45,778 nt of DNA from Leptolinea sp964397625 (GTDB lineage Bacteria > Chloroflexota > Anaerolineae > Anaerolineales > Anaerolineaceae). The stretch lies in assembly GCA_964397625.1 (NCBI GenBank), contig CAYNJT010000018.1, positions 1-45,778 on the forward strand, given 5' to 3'. The notes below the pieces were generated by a model. It saw nothing but the letters and a program-made list of their open reading frames with translations. It was not told the origin of the DNA and did not search any database. This document shows positions 15,664 through 23,137 of this stretch, in pieces (position 1 is the stretch's first letter; every line of letters begins with the position of its first letter). Made by a program: the position numbers and the translations under genes.

Positions 15664-16640
15664 TTCAAAACAACTGGCGGAGCAGGCGGCATCCAACCGG
15701 CCGCGTACCAGCGCAAATAGTCTTTGACATGGCTGGACCAGTAGCTTTCGGTATGCTCTCCATTATTGACGTGCCATTCGTGAGGTACGTTATATACTGT
15801 CAATACCTGCTCAAACTGACTTGCTGAAGTGATTCCCCCATCCATAATGCCAATATCAATATAAACACGCGGCAAATCTTCTTTAGGAATATTCAAAAGC
15901 CAGCGTGGTGTTAATGGAAGATCGCCAATAAAAATAGGCAGGCTGTGCGCGCCGATCGCGCTGAAATATTTTGGCCGCGATAGACCGATGTGCACTGCCC
16001 AGCCGGCTCCGCGAGATAAACCGCCAATCGCCCGGCAGGAGCGCTCCTTACAAACAGGATATGTTTTTTCCATCCATGGAATCAGGTCTTCTGTGATGAC
16101 GTTGCCAAATTTCTCTTCATCGGGATTAGCCGTGGTCTGTTCCTCATTGGGCATAATAATGAGAAATGGATTGACCTCTCCGGAAGAGATTAACTCGTCG
16201 GCAGCTTCATCTATTCCAAGCCGATCCCACTGGTCGAAGTTATACAGCATCCCGTGGATCATCACCAGGTATGGATAGAGTTTTTCCGGTTTTTCTAAAA
16301 AGCAGGGCGGCAGGTAAACTTTTGCCCTAAGAGAATAGGAAAGATAGGAATTAGGGATTTCTACATCTTCAATCTTACCTTTTTCTTCGTGACACACAAC
16401 CTCTGTGGGAACAGGGGTATTTCGGGAAACAGTCTGTGGAAGGAATACTGTCACTACCGGTGTCAAAGTAGGCGGCATCTCTGTGGGGATTTCTGTCAAG
16501 GTGGCTGTCGGAGCAACTGCTTGAACCTGGCTGACAGAACATCCAGAAATGGCCAATAAAATAAAAAACCACCCTGAAAGCAAAGATTTACACAACCGGG
16601 CAGAATGATATGCAAAATTGGGGTGTTTTGGTGTATTCAC
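15660..16640 (-). CDS. Putative esterase lipoprotein (alpha/beta hydrolase, esterase D/Fes type)
   Basis: A predicted extracytoplasmic serine hydrolase. 326 residues. A long N-region leads to a hydrophobic stretch and lipobox AISGC (Cys34), then a Thr/Pro linker (PTATLTEIPTEMPPTLTP). The catalytic domain has YPYLVMIHGMLYNFDQW (oxyanion side), nucleophile elbow GLSRGAG, an acid in DIGIMDGG and a His in GEHTESYW. This order fits the PF00756-type esterases, which act on feruloyl, siderophore or S-formylglutathione esters; the substrate is open. Its stop shares TTAA with the phosphofructokinase stop. Its start is close to the tRNA promoter on the other strand. Confidence 0.8.
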   Translation of the reverse strand: MNTPKHPNFAYHSARLCKSLLSGWFFILLAISGCSVSQVQAVAPTATLTEIPTEMPPTLTPVVTVFLPQTVSRNTPVPTEVVCHEEKGKIEDVEIPNSYLSYSLRAKVYLPPCFLEKPEKLYPYLVMIHGMLYNFDQWDRLGIDEAADELISSGEVNPFLIIMPNEEQTTANPDEEKFGNVITEDLIPWMEKTYPVCKERSCRAIGGLSRGAGWAVHIGLSRPKYFSAIGAHSLPIFIGDLPLTPRWLLNIPKEDLPRVYIDIGIMDGGITSASQFEQVLTVYNVPHEWHVNNGEHTESYWSSHVKDYLRWYAAGWMPPAPPVVLN

Positions 16641-16654
16641 CGGGGAATTTTTCC

Positions 16655-16684
16655 TTGACGGTGTTGCGATTCACGGATTATACT
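16655..16684 (+). promoter_or_regulatory. Promoter of tRNA-Pro
   Basis: TTGACG at 16655-16660 and TATACT at 16679-16684 with an 18-bp spacer. The expected start lies directly at the tRNA 5' end. Confidence 0.65.
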
Positions 16685-16692
16685 CGAACCGC

Positions 16693-16765
16693 CGGGGTGT
16701 AGCGCAGTTGGCAGCGCACCGCGTTTGGGACGCGGGGGTCGGCGGTTCAAGTCCGCCCACCCCGA
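16693..16765 (+). tRNA. tRNA-Pro(TGG)
   Basis: 73 bases fold as a cloverleaf. Acceptor CGGGGTG pairs with CACCCCG, the D stem is GCGC/GCGC, the anticodon stem CCGCG/CGCGG encloses loop TTTGGGA with anticodon TGG, and the T arm is GGCGG-TTCAAGT-CCGCC. The discriminator is A, and no CCA is encoded. Confidence 0.97.
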
Positions 16766-16794
16766 CTGTTTTTTATGGGACAAAAACTTTTGAT

Positions 16795-17106
16795 ATGGCT
16801 CAACAAAAAGCAGACGGCGTGATTGAGGCAGTACGATACAACGAAAAAGGATTCTTAAGCCTGATCCGTGTGTATGAACGCCGTGGACCGACCTATTCCG
16901 ACCGGGTTCTTATCTCCCGTGATCAATTGATGAAAGCGCTGCGTACCGGCAAGAAATATTATGTGGGAAAACGAATTGAATCACTGGCCAGCACATTCGA
17001 GCTTTCAAATCCAGTCCGTCTGGCAGGCGGCTCCGGTCAGGAATTTATCCATTCCCTGTCCGGCCAGACCGGGCGTGATGACCTCCCCGATGCTCCGCTT
17101 TTTTAA
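16795..17106 (+). CDS. Conserved-looking hypothetical protein
   Basis: 103 residues from ATG 16795 (MAQQKADGVIEAVRYNEKG), 29 bp after the tRNA. The frame stays open upstream through the tRNA, so a longer protein is not credible. No strong Shine-Dalgarno is visible. Residues 7-60 look like a small beta-rich fold (VIEAVRYNEKGFLSLIRVYER, then DRVLISRDQLMKAL), followed by a disordered Ser/Gly-rich tail ending DDLPDAPLF. It has no transmembrane segment or cysteine. I do not recognise a family. It is followed after 23 bp by the glycosyltransferase and may be cotranscribed. Confidence 0.7.
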   Translation: MAQQKADGVIEAVRYNEKGFLSLIRVYERRGPTYSDRVLISRDQLMKALRTGKKYYVGKRIESLASTFELSNPVRLAGGSGQEFIHSLSGQTGRDDLPDAPLF

Positions 17107-17129
17107 GATGACATACTTACGGGTGTGAA

Positions 17130-17876
17130 ATGCGTCCAGATGACACATCACCCTATCTTTCCATTATTCTTCCCGTCCATAACGAAGAAAACCGGCTTCC
17201 CAAAACTCTTGAACAGGTAGACCGATTCATTACAACACGGTCTTTTAAATGTGAAGTCATTATTGTTGAGAATGGCAGTAATGACCGTTCATTGGAAATA
17301 GCGAGGGAATACAGCCGGAGTCATCCTGTCTTTCAGGTCTATCATGAGGATGCCCGGGGTAAAGGACTTGCTGTGCGTAATGGCATGCTAAAAGCAAGCG
17401 GTCATTACCGTATTTTTTGTGATGTTGATTTCTCCATGCCGGTAGACGAGATAATGCGTTTTCTACCCCCACAGGTAAATAACGCGGATATTGTGATCGG
17501 TTCTCGTGAAGCCAAAGGCGCGGTGCGATATAACGAACCTGCTTATCGTCATCTTATCGGCCGTATCTTTAATTCAATGGTTCGGTTAATGGTGCTTCCC
17601 GGTTTACAGGATTCGCAATGTGGATTCAAACTCTTTTCCGCAGCCTGTGCGGAAGATGTCTTCCAGAAACAGACAATGAGCGGGATGTCTTTCGATGTCG
17701 AAGTGCTTTATATCGCCCGGCGGGCAGGGTATTCCATTATTGAAATACCCATCCCCTGGTACTTCAACGCTGACAGCCGGGTGAAGTTGGTGGATGATTC
17801 CCTGCGAATGGCCGTGGATCTTTATCAAATACGCCGTAATGGCCGTAACGGACTGTATGGCCCGGCGCGCTCCTGA
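17130..17876 (+). CDS. GT2 glycosyltransferase, polyprenyl-phosphate glycosyltransferase-like
   Basis: Transfers a sugar from a nucleotide donor, probably to a polyprenyl phosphate. 248 residues with YLSIILPVHNEENRLPKTLE (8-28), VIIVENGSNDRS, a GKGLAVRNGM substrate loop and the metal-binding CDVDFSMP. DSQCGFKLFS and FDVEVLYIARRAGY are typical of the dolichyl-phosphate glucosyltransferase (Alg5/DPG-synthase) branch. No membrane segment follows the catalytic domain, so it is a soluble or peripheral enzyme. Its product could feed a GT-C enzyme such as the one at 27.8 kb; this is inference. The rnhB start overlaps its last 20 bases. Confidence 0.87.
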   Translation: MRPDDTSPYLSIILPVHNEENRLPKTLEQVDRFITTRSFKCEVIIVENGSNDRSLEIAREYSRSHPVFQVYHEDARGKGLAVRNGMLKASGHYRIFCDVDFSMPVDEIMRFLPPQVNNADIVIGSREAKGAVRYNEPAYRHLIGRIFNSMVRLMVLPGLQDSQCGFKLFSAACAEDVFQKQTMSGMSFDVEVLYIARRAGYSIIEIPIPWYFNADSRVKLVDDSLRMAVDLYQIRRNGRNGLYGPARS

Positions 17877-18519
17877 AATAAAAACTCCGGCCTGGCCGGA
17901 TATTGAGTTTGAAACGAATTTTTGGCACGCCGGCAAAATAAACGTCGCCGGGATTGATGAAGCCGGGCTGGGAGCCTGGGCCGGACCTGTGACCGCCGCC
18001 GCTGTTATCCTGCCTGCTGGAGATTCGCAATTGTCCGTCAAATTGAAAGGTGTGCGCGATTCCAAGTTGATGAGCCCTGTTCAACGCCGGAAATGGGCTG
18101 AGGTCATCCGGCAGGTGGCGGTGGCAGCCGCCAGTGGTTGGGCGGATACGGAAGAAATAGAAAATCTGGGTATTTTGCCGGCCACCCGCCTGGCCATGCG
18201 GCGCGCCGTAGAGAACCTTTTCCACCCGGTCGATCAACTGCTGATTGACGCGGTTTCTCTGCCAGATTTGGATTGTGAGCAAACCAGCCTGATCAAAGGC
18301 GACGCCAGGTCGTTGAGCATCGCGGCAGCTTCAGTCATTGCCAAAACGGAACGCGACCATTATATGGAGTTATTGGAAGAAAAAATACCCGGTTATGGGT
18401 TTGATCGTCATAAAGGCTACGGAACTGCCCATCACCAGGCCAGGCTGGCAAAGCTGGGAGTGTCAACGGCGCATCGAAGGTCTTACGCCCCAATTAGGGC
18501 TCTTCTAAATAAAAGTTAA
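17857..18519 (+). CDS. rnhB: Ribonuclease HII
   Basis: Cleaves RNA in RNA-DNA hybrids and removes misincorporated ribonucleotides. 220 residues from ATG 17857. Seen: the N-terminal catalytic pair D34-E35 in VAGIDEAGLGAWAGPV, VRDSKLMSP, LLIDAVSLPD with the third acidic residue, KGDARSLSIAAASVIAKTERD, and GYGFDRHKGYGTAHH. The length is typical of the family. Translation probably starts inside the end of the glycosyltransferase gene. A longer frame beginning at 17794 is rejected because those codons only mirror the upstream gene. Confidence 0.95.
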   Translation: MARRAPEIKTPAWPDIEFETNFWHAGKINVAGIDEAGLGAWAGPVTAAAVILPAGDSQLSVKLKGVRDSKLMSPVQRRKWAEVIRQVAVAAASGWADTEEIENLGILPATRLAMRRAVENLFHPVDQLLIDAVSLPDLDCEQTSLIKGDARSLSIAAASVIAKTERDHYMELLEEKIPGYGFDRHKGYGTAHHQARLAKLGVSTAHRRSYAPIRALLNKS

Positions 18520-18564
18520 CGCTTCTGGAAAGCCAGATGACCCTTATTGCCCCATTTCTTGAGG

Positions 18565-18605
18565 AAAAAATAAGAGGCCAACTCTAATCGGAGAGTTGGC
18601 CTCTT
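18565..18605 (-). terminator. Rho-independent terminator between rnhB and the cation ATPase
   Basis: A perfect 14-bp stem AAGAGGCCAACTCT (18572-18585) with 18592-18605 and a 6-base loop. On the minus strand it is followed by ATTTTTTCC, so it mainly ends the ATPase transcript. The plus side has only a poor T-tract. Confidence 0.88.
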
Positions 18606-18623
18606 CTATTACACCTGGCGAGA

Positions 18624-21455
18624 CTATTTACGGCTAAATACAAACTTCTTGATCAATTCCGCGACGATGAACGGGATCACGAACAACGGAATGACTTCCA
18701 CCCACTCGATCCATAACAGCGGCTGGGTGTTAAAGATGGGATTCAAGAATGGAACATACACAACCATCATCACCAGCAGGAACGAAGAAAGAACTGCCAG
18801 GTTCATCCATTTGTTCTTGAAGAAACCTATCTTGAAGACGGAGTAGCGCTCGGAACGGGCGGCATACGCGCGGATTAATTCTGAAAGGCTCAGAGTCACA
18901 AAGGCCATGGTGTGGGCCATATCAAAACTGGCGGTCGGTGAAAAGATCATATCAAGAGTTTGACCTTCCACCATCAAGAAACCGATGACATAGGCAGCCA
19001 ATGTGGTGGCGGTATCAGCAATGGTTTGAATGGCAACACCAATGGCCATCTTCTTGTTAATGATCGGTTCAGAAGACGGGCGCGGTTTCTGATCCATCAG
19101 GTCGGGGTCACCTTTTTCGGTTCCAAGGGCAAGAGCCGGGGCGCCGTCTGAGATGAGATTCAACCAGAGCAACTGGATGGCGGTAAGGGGAGAACCCAAT
19201 CCCAGCAAAGTGGGAATGAAGATGATCAAGATCTCAGACATGTTGCAGGAGATTAGGAAGTACACGAACTTGCGGATGTTGCTGTAGATCACGCGGCCTT
19301 GTTCCACCGCGGCCACAATGCTGGCATAGTTGTCGTCCGTTAGTACCATGTCAGCGGTTTGCTTGGCCACATCCGTGCCGGTAATACCCATGGCAACACC
19401 GATATCAGCGCGTTTGATGGCCGGGGCGTCATTCACGCCGTCACCGGTCATGGCAACCACCTGCTGGTTGGCGCGCAGCGCGTCAACAATACGCATCTTG
19501 TGTTCAGGAGAGACACGCGCGTAGACATCGGTGGTTTGTGCTGCTTTGCGAAGTTCTTCGTCGCTCAGTTCATTAATCTGCGCACCGGTGAACACGGAAT
19601 GCCCCGGTTCGATCAGGCCGATCGATTCGCCAATAGCGCGGGCTGTGTTCGGGTAGTCGCCGGTGATCATTACGGTGCGGATTCCGGCATGGCGGGCTTT
19701 TAGCAGGGCTGGCTTGACCTCAGGCCGCGGCGGATCGATCATACCGATCAGGCCAACAAATGTCAGATCTTCCTCGAGGGTAGACATGTTTTCTTCACCC
19801 GGGTGCGCGTCCACCGTGCGGTATGCCAGCCCAAGAACACGCAGCGCGTCTTTGGTCATGGCATCATTGGCTTCCAGCACTTTGGCTTTCATCGCGTCAT
19901 CCATGGGATGGGTGTGTGTATCATCCATGGCCTGGACTTTATTGCAGAGTGAAAGGACAATGTCGGGGGCGCCTTTGACCACAGCAACATATCGGTCGCC
20001 AGCACTTGGCTGGTAATAGGGAGAAAAGTCCTCTTCAGAAGCCTGCATGGCTTCATGAAGCGTTACCATGCGTTTGCGTTCTGAATCGAACGGAATTTCC
20101 GCCTTACGCGGGAATTTCTTCTTGTCAACCGGGGTGGCGCCGGCTTTGGCCGCGGCTACCAGTAATGAGGCTTCTGTCGGGTCGCCGATGATATGGACGC
20201 CTTTTTCGTCCTCTTTATCAGCTACTTCCAGGTGGGCGTCATTATTCAACATACCCACCCATAGGGCAGTCTTCGCGCCGGGATATTTAGTCAGGTCAAC
20301 TTCCTTGCCATCCAACAGGAATTTTCCCTCGGTCGCGTAACCGGTACCGGTGATCTCGAAGAATTTCCCATCCACCCACAGGCGGGTGACGGTCATTTCG
20401 TTCTGGGTGAGAGTTCCTGTCTTATCGGTGCAGATAACTGTGGCAGAACCCAGGGTTTCCACAGAGGAAAGCCGGCGAATGAGAGCGTGCCGGTTGACCA
20501 TTTCACGCATTCCCAACGCCAGACTGATGGTCACAATAGCGGGCAGGCCTTCAGGCACCGCGGCAATCGCCAGGCTTACGGCGATCATAAACTGATCTAC
20601 CCAGTGTTGCGGGTCCAGCAGATCCGTCGCCCGGAACATTCCAGTAACAAAAACCAGCGCACAAACTGCAATACAGGCGTAACCGAGGGTCTTTCCGAGG
20701 TCATCCAGTTTTTTCTGCAGAGGAGTCTCTTCAGCCTCCACTTCCTGCAGCATTGTGGCAATCTGTCCCAACTGGGTGGACATACCGGTGGAAGTGACAA
20801 CGCCAATACCTCGGCCGTAAGCCACCATGGTGCCCATAAACGCGCAGTTGACCATATCGCCCAAAGGGACTTCTCCAGGCAGAACCACTTCGGCATTCTT
20901 TTGAATGGGCAGGCTTTCGCCGGTAAGCGCGGCTTCTTCCACTCGAAGGTTCACAGTTTCAGCCAGCCGGAGGTCAGCCGGAATGAAGTTCCCGGCTTCC
21001 AGATAAACCACATCACCCGGTACAAGCTGGCTGGCAGGAATGGTGATTCGCTTCCCGTCGCGAATAATATGCGCCTCAGGCGAGGCCATTTTCTTCAAGG
21101 CGGCCAGGGCTTCTTCGGCCCGCGATTCCTGAACCACACCCATGACGGCATTTAAAATGACGATCAACAGAATGGCAATGGCATCAACCCATTCTCCCAG
21201 GATGCCAGATATGGCAGCAGCCACCAGTAGAAGAATGATGACAAAGCTCTTTAATTGATCAATAACCATCTGAAGGAAGGTTCGCTTAGGTGCTTCCTGC
21301 AACTGATTGGGGCCATGTTTTTGCAGACGACTTTCAACTTCGGCTGAGGATAAACCTTGTTCAAGGTTTACTCCCAATCCTTTCAGCGCTGCATCAATGG
21401 TCGATGTACTGTACGACGGTAACTTTTCTCTCTTTACTATTGTTTCCTTTGCCAT
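18624..21455 (-). CDS. Cation-transporting P-type ATPase, P2A (calcium pump-like)
   Basis: An integral membrane pump that exports a cation, most likely Ca2+, using ATP. 943 residues with an N-terminal cation-ATPase domain, actuator motif TGES (178-181), phosphorylation motif DKTGTLT with Asp344, nucleotide-binding domain, and GDGVNDAP (671-678). M4 carries PEGLP, as in SERCA/PMR1-type pumps, and M6 reads LWLNLISDGAPALALG. The C-terminal six-helix cation domain is complete. Mn2+ transport is an alternative; sequence alone does not exclude a Na+/K+-type role, but the M4/M6 motifs favour Ca2+. It is a single gene followed by a strong terminator. Confidence 0.93.
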   Translation of the reverse strand: MAKETIVKREKLPSYSTSTIDAALKGLGVNLEQGLSSAEVESRLQKHGPNQLQEAPKRTFLQMVIDQLKSFVIILLLVAAAISGILGEWVDAIAILLIVILNAVMGVVQESRAEEALAALKKMASPEAHIIRDGKRITIPASQLVPGDVVYLEAGNFIPADLRLAETVNLRVEEAALTGESLPIQKNAEVVLPGEVPLGDMVNCAFMGTMVAYGRGIGVVTSTGMSTQLGQIATMLQEVEAEETPLQKKLDDLGKTLGYACIAVCALVFVTGMFRATDLLDPQHWVDQFMIAVSLAIAAVPEGLPAIVTISLALGMREMVNRHALIRRLSSVETLGSATVICTDKTGTLTQNEMTVTRLWVDGKFFEITGTGYATEGKFLLDGKEVDLTKYPGAKTALWVGMLNNDAHLEVADKEDEKGVHIIGDPTEASLLVAAAKAGATPVDKKKFPRKAEIPFDSERKRMVTLHEAMQASEEDFSPYYQPSAGDRYVAVVKGAPDIVLSLCNKVQAMDDTHTHPMDDAMKAKVLEANDAMTKDALRVLGLAYRTVDAHPGEENMSTLEEDLTFVGLIGMIDPPRPEVKPALLKARHAGIRTVMITGDYPNTARAIGESIGLIEPGHSVFTGAQINELSDEELRKAAQTTDVYARVSPEHKMRIVDALRANQQVVAMTGDGVNDAPAIKRADIGVAMGITGTDVAKQTADMVLTDDNYASIVAAVEQGRVIYSNIRKFVYFLISCNMSEILIIFIPTLLGLGSPLTAIQLLWLNLISDGAPALALGTEKGDPDLMDQKPRPSSEPIINKKMAIGVAIQTIADTATTLAAYVIGFLMVEGQTLDMIFSPTASFDMAHTMAFVTLSLSELIRAYAARSERYSVFKIGFFKNKWMNLAVLSSFLLVMMVVYVPFLNPIFNTQPLLWIEWVEVIPLFVIPFIVAELIKKFVFSRK

Positions 21456-21587
21456 AATTACCTCGAAAAAAGGTTATTTGACCTTCAACACAGGTCTATA
21501 TTACAGGGAATTCTTTGGTTTCAATTCTCCCGTTTGTAACAGAAAAATTGCCTGCTGTGTGAATAAATTATCCAAGTTCACACAATT

Positions 21588-22856
21588 TCAATCTTTCGAA
21601 CCCGGGCCAATATAGGTACCATCCATTAATACGGCGTTTTTTGGGATGACCACAATCCCATCGCGGACAACCCAGTTCTCAGAATCCAAATCGGTGCCCC
21701 GCGGAAAAGGCTTTATGGTCACGTTTTTTCCGATGCAGGCATTTTTATCAATAATGGCTCCCTCTATTTGGGTATTTTCACCAATTCCCATGGAAACCGG
21801 GGGATTGTCATCCTGATCCGGTTTTTCATAGTAATCAGCGCCCATGATGATGCTTTGTTCGATCTTCACACCACTGCCAATTTGACTGCGCAGTCCGATG
21901 ATCGAATCATGAATATCCGCCTGCTTGATGCAGCATCCTTCAGCTAAAAGGACGTTTTTCAATGTGCTTTCATTAACCGAGGAACACGGTAGAAAACGAG
22001 TGCCTCCATATATGGGCGTTTTCGGGTCAAAGAAATTAAACGGGGGGTTGGGCCGGGTAAGCGCCAGGTTGGTTTCGTAAAAGGATCGAATCGTCCCAAT
22101 ATCCTCCCAGTAACCGGTAAAGTCAAATCCATAGACAGTATGCGTTGTAATTGCCTGGGGAATAACATGGCTTCCGAAATCATCCAGAGGGTAATTGTTC
22201 AAAAGATCAAAGAGCGTCTCTGTACGGAAAAGGTAGATCCCCATTGACCCGAGATACGGCTTTTCGGGATCATCGCGGCTGACCAATTCATCCAGCAATT
22301 TTTGCTCGCGGGGTTTTTCAGCAAATTCCGTGAGTAAATAACTGGAATTTCTTTTCAAAATGCCGAAACGGTTGGCTTCATTCTTGGCCACAGGCTGCAC
22401 AGCAACGGTGATATCGGCGTTATGATCCCAGTGGAAGTTTGCCATCGCCGCATAATCCATGCGGTACAGGTGGTCACCGGCCAGAATCAGCACATATTTT
22501 GCCCGAGATGAACGGATTTCTCCCAACTGTTTCCGAACGGCATCGGCTGTGCCCTGATACCAGTCAGTGTTCTGCATGGTTTGCTCTGCCGCCCAAATCT
22601 GTACCCACCCCGTATGAAAATTATCGAAATTATAGTTGCGTGAAATATGGCGGTGCAGTGAAACAGAGTTGAATTGTGTGAGAATGGCTATTCGAAAAAT
22701 CCCCGAATTGATGCAATTACTGATGGGAATATCAATCAATCGATACTTGCCCGCCATTGGCACGGCCGGTTTTGAGCGCATTTTGGTCAAGGGATAAAGC
22801 CGGCTGCCGCGTCCACCACCGAGAATTACTGCCAGGATTTCGTCTTGTGATGGCAT
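21588..22856 (-). CDS. glgC: Glucose-1-phosphate adenylyltransferase
   Basis: Makes ADP-glucose for glycogen synthesis from ATP and glucose 1-phosphate. 422 residues. Seen: AVILGGGRGSRLYPLTKMRSKPAVP at the N-terminus, KYRLIDIPISNCINSG, WYQGTADAVRKQL, ILAGDHLYRMDY, FAEKPREQKLLDEL, GSMGIYLF, and DFTGYWEDIGTIRSFYE, then a left-handed beta-helix tail. ATG 22856 is preferred over 22868 because GGAGAGAAAA places a ribosome site correctly. No other glycogen gene is adjacent. The activator sites cannot be judged from sequence alone. Confidence 0.94.
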   Translation of the reverse strand: MPSQDEILAVILGGGRGSRLYPLTKMRSKPAVPMAGKYRLIDIPISNCINSGIFRIAILTQFNSVSLHRHISRNYNFDNFHTGWVQIWAAEQTMQNTDWYQGTADAVRKQLGEIRSSRAKYVLILAGDHLYRMDYAAMANFHWDHNADITVAVQPVAKNEANRFGILKRNSSYLLTEFAEKPREQKLLDELVSRDDPEKPYLGSMGIYLFRTETLFDLLNNYPLDDFGSHVIPQAITTHTVYGFDFTGYWEDIGTIRSFYETNLALTRPNPPFNFFDPKTPIYGGTRFLPCSSVNESTLKNVLLAEGCCIKQADIHDSIIGLRSQIGSGVKIEQSIIMGADYYEKPDQDDNPPVSMGIGENTQIEGAIIDKNACIGKNVTIKPFPRGTDLDSENWVVRDGIVVIPKNAVLMDGTYIGPGSKD

Positions 22857-23137
22857 TTTTCTCTCCATAAATAAATTAATTATTTTCTAATATAAGCATA
22901 CTGTTCAGATTTTTGTCTGTCAAATGACGAAAAGAATAAAAATATCGTGAATCTTTCCAGGTATCTGTGTGTTTTTACTGATTTTTTAAAGCTTTTTGCA
23001 GATTAATTACTAATAATGGGTAATGACGCATTGATCTCCGATTAGTTTGCGCACTTGCCGGACAATTAGTCATTCGGTGATTTATTGTCACATCACGTAA
23101 TGACCGCGGATACCTTTCGGGAGAATTGATTTTCTTC

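Noticed and set aside
17764..18282. Minus-strand ORF of 172 residues over rnhB
   Set aside because: Shadow of the strong rnhB and glycosyltransferase frames, with low-complexity composition.
22869..23137. Regulatory RNA between glgC and the HD-GYP gene
   Set aside because: Only a weak dyad is visible, with no stable hairpin or known riboswitch core.
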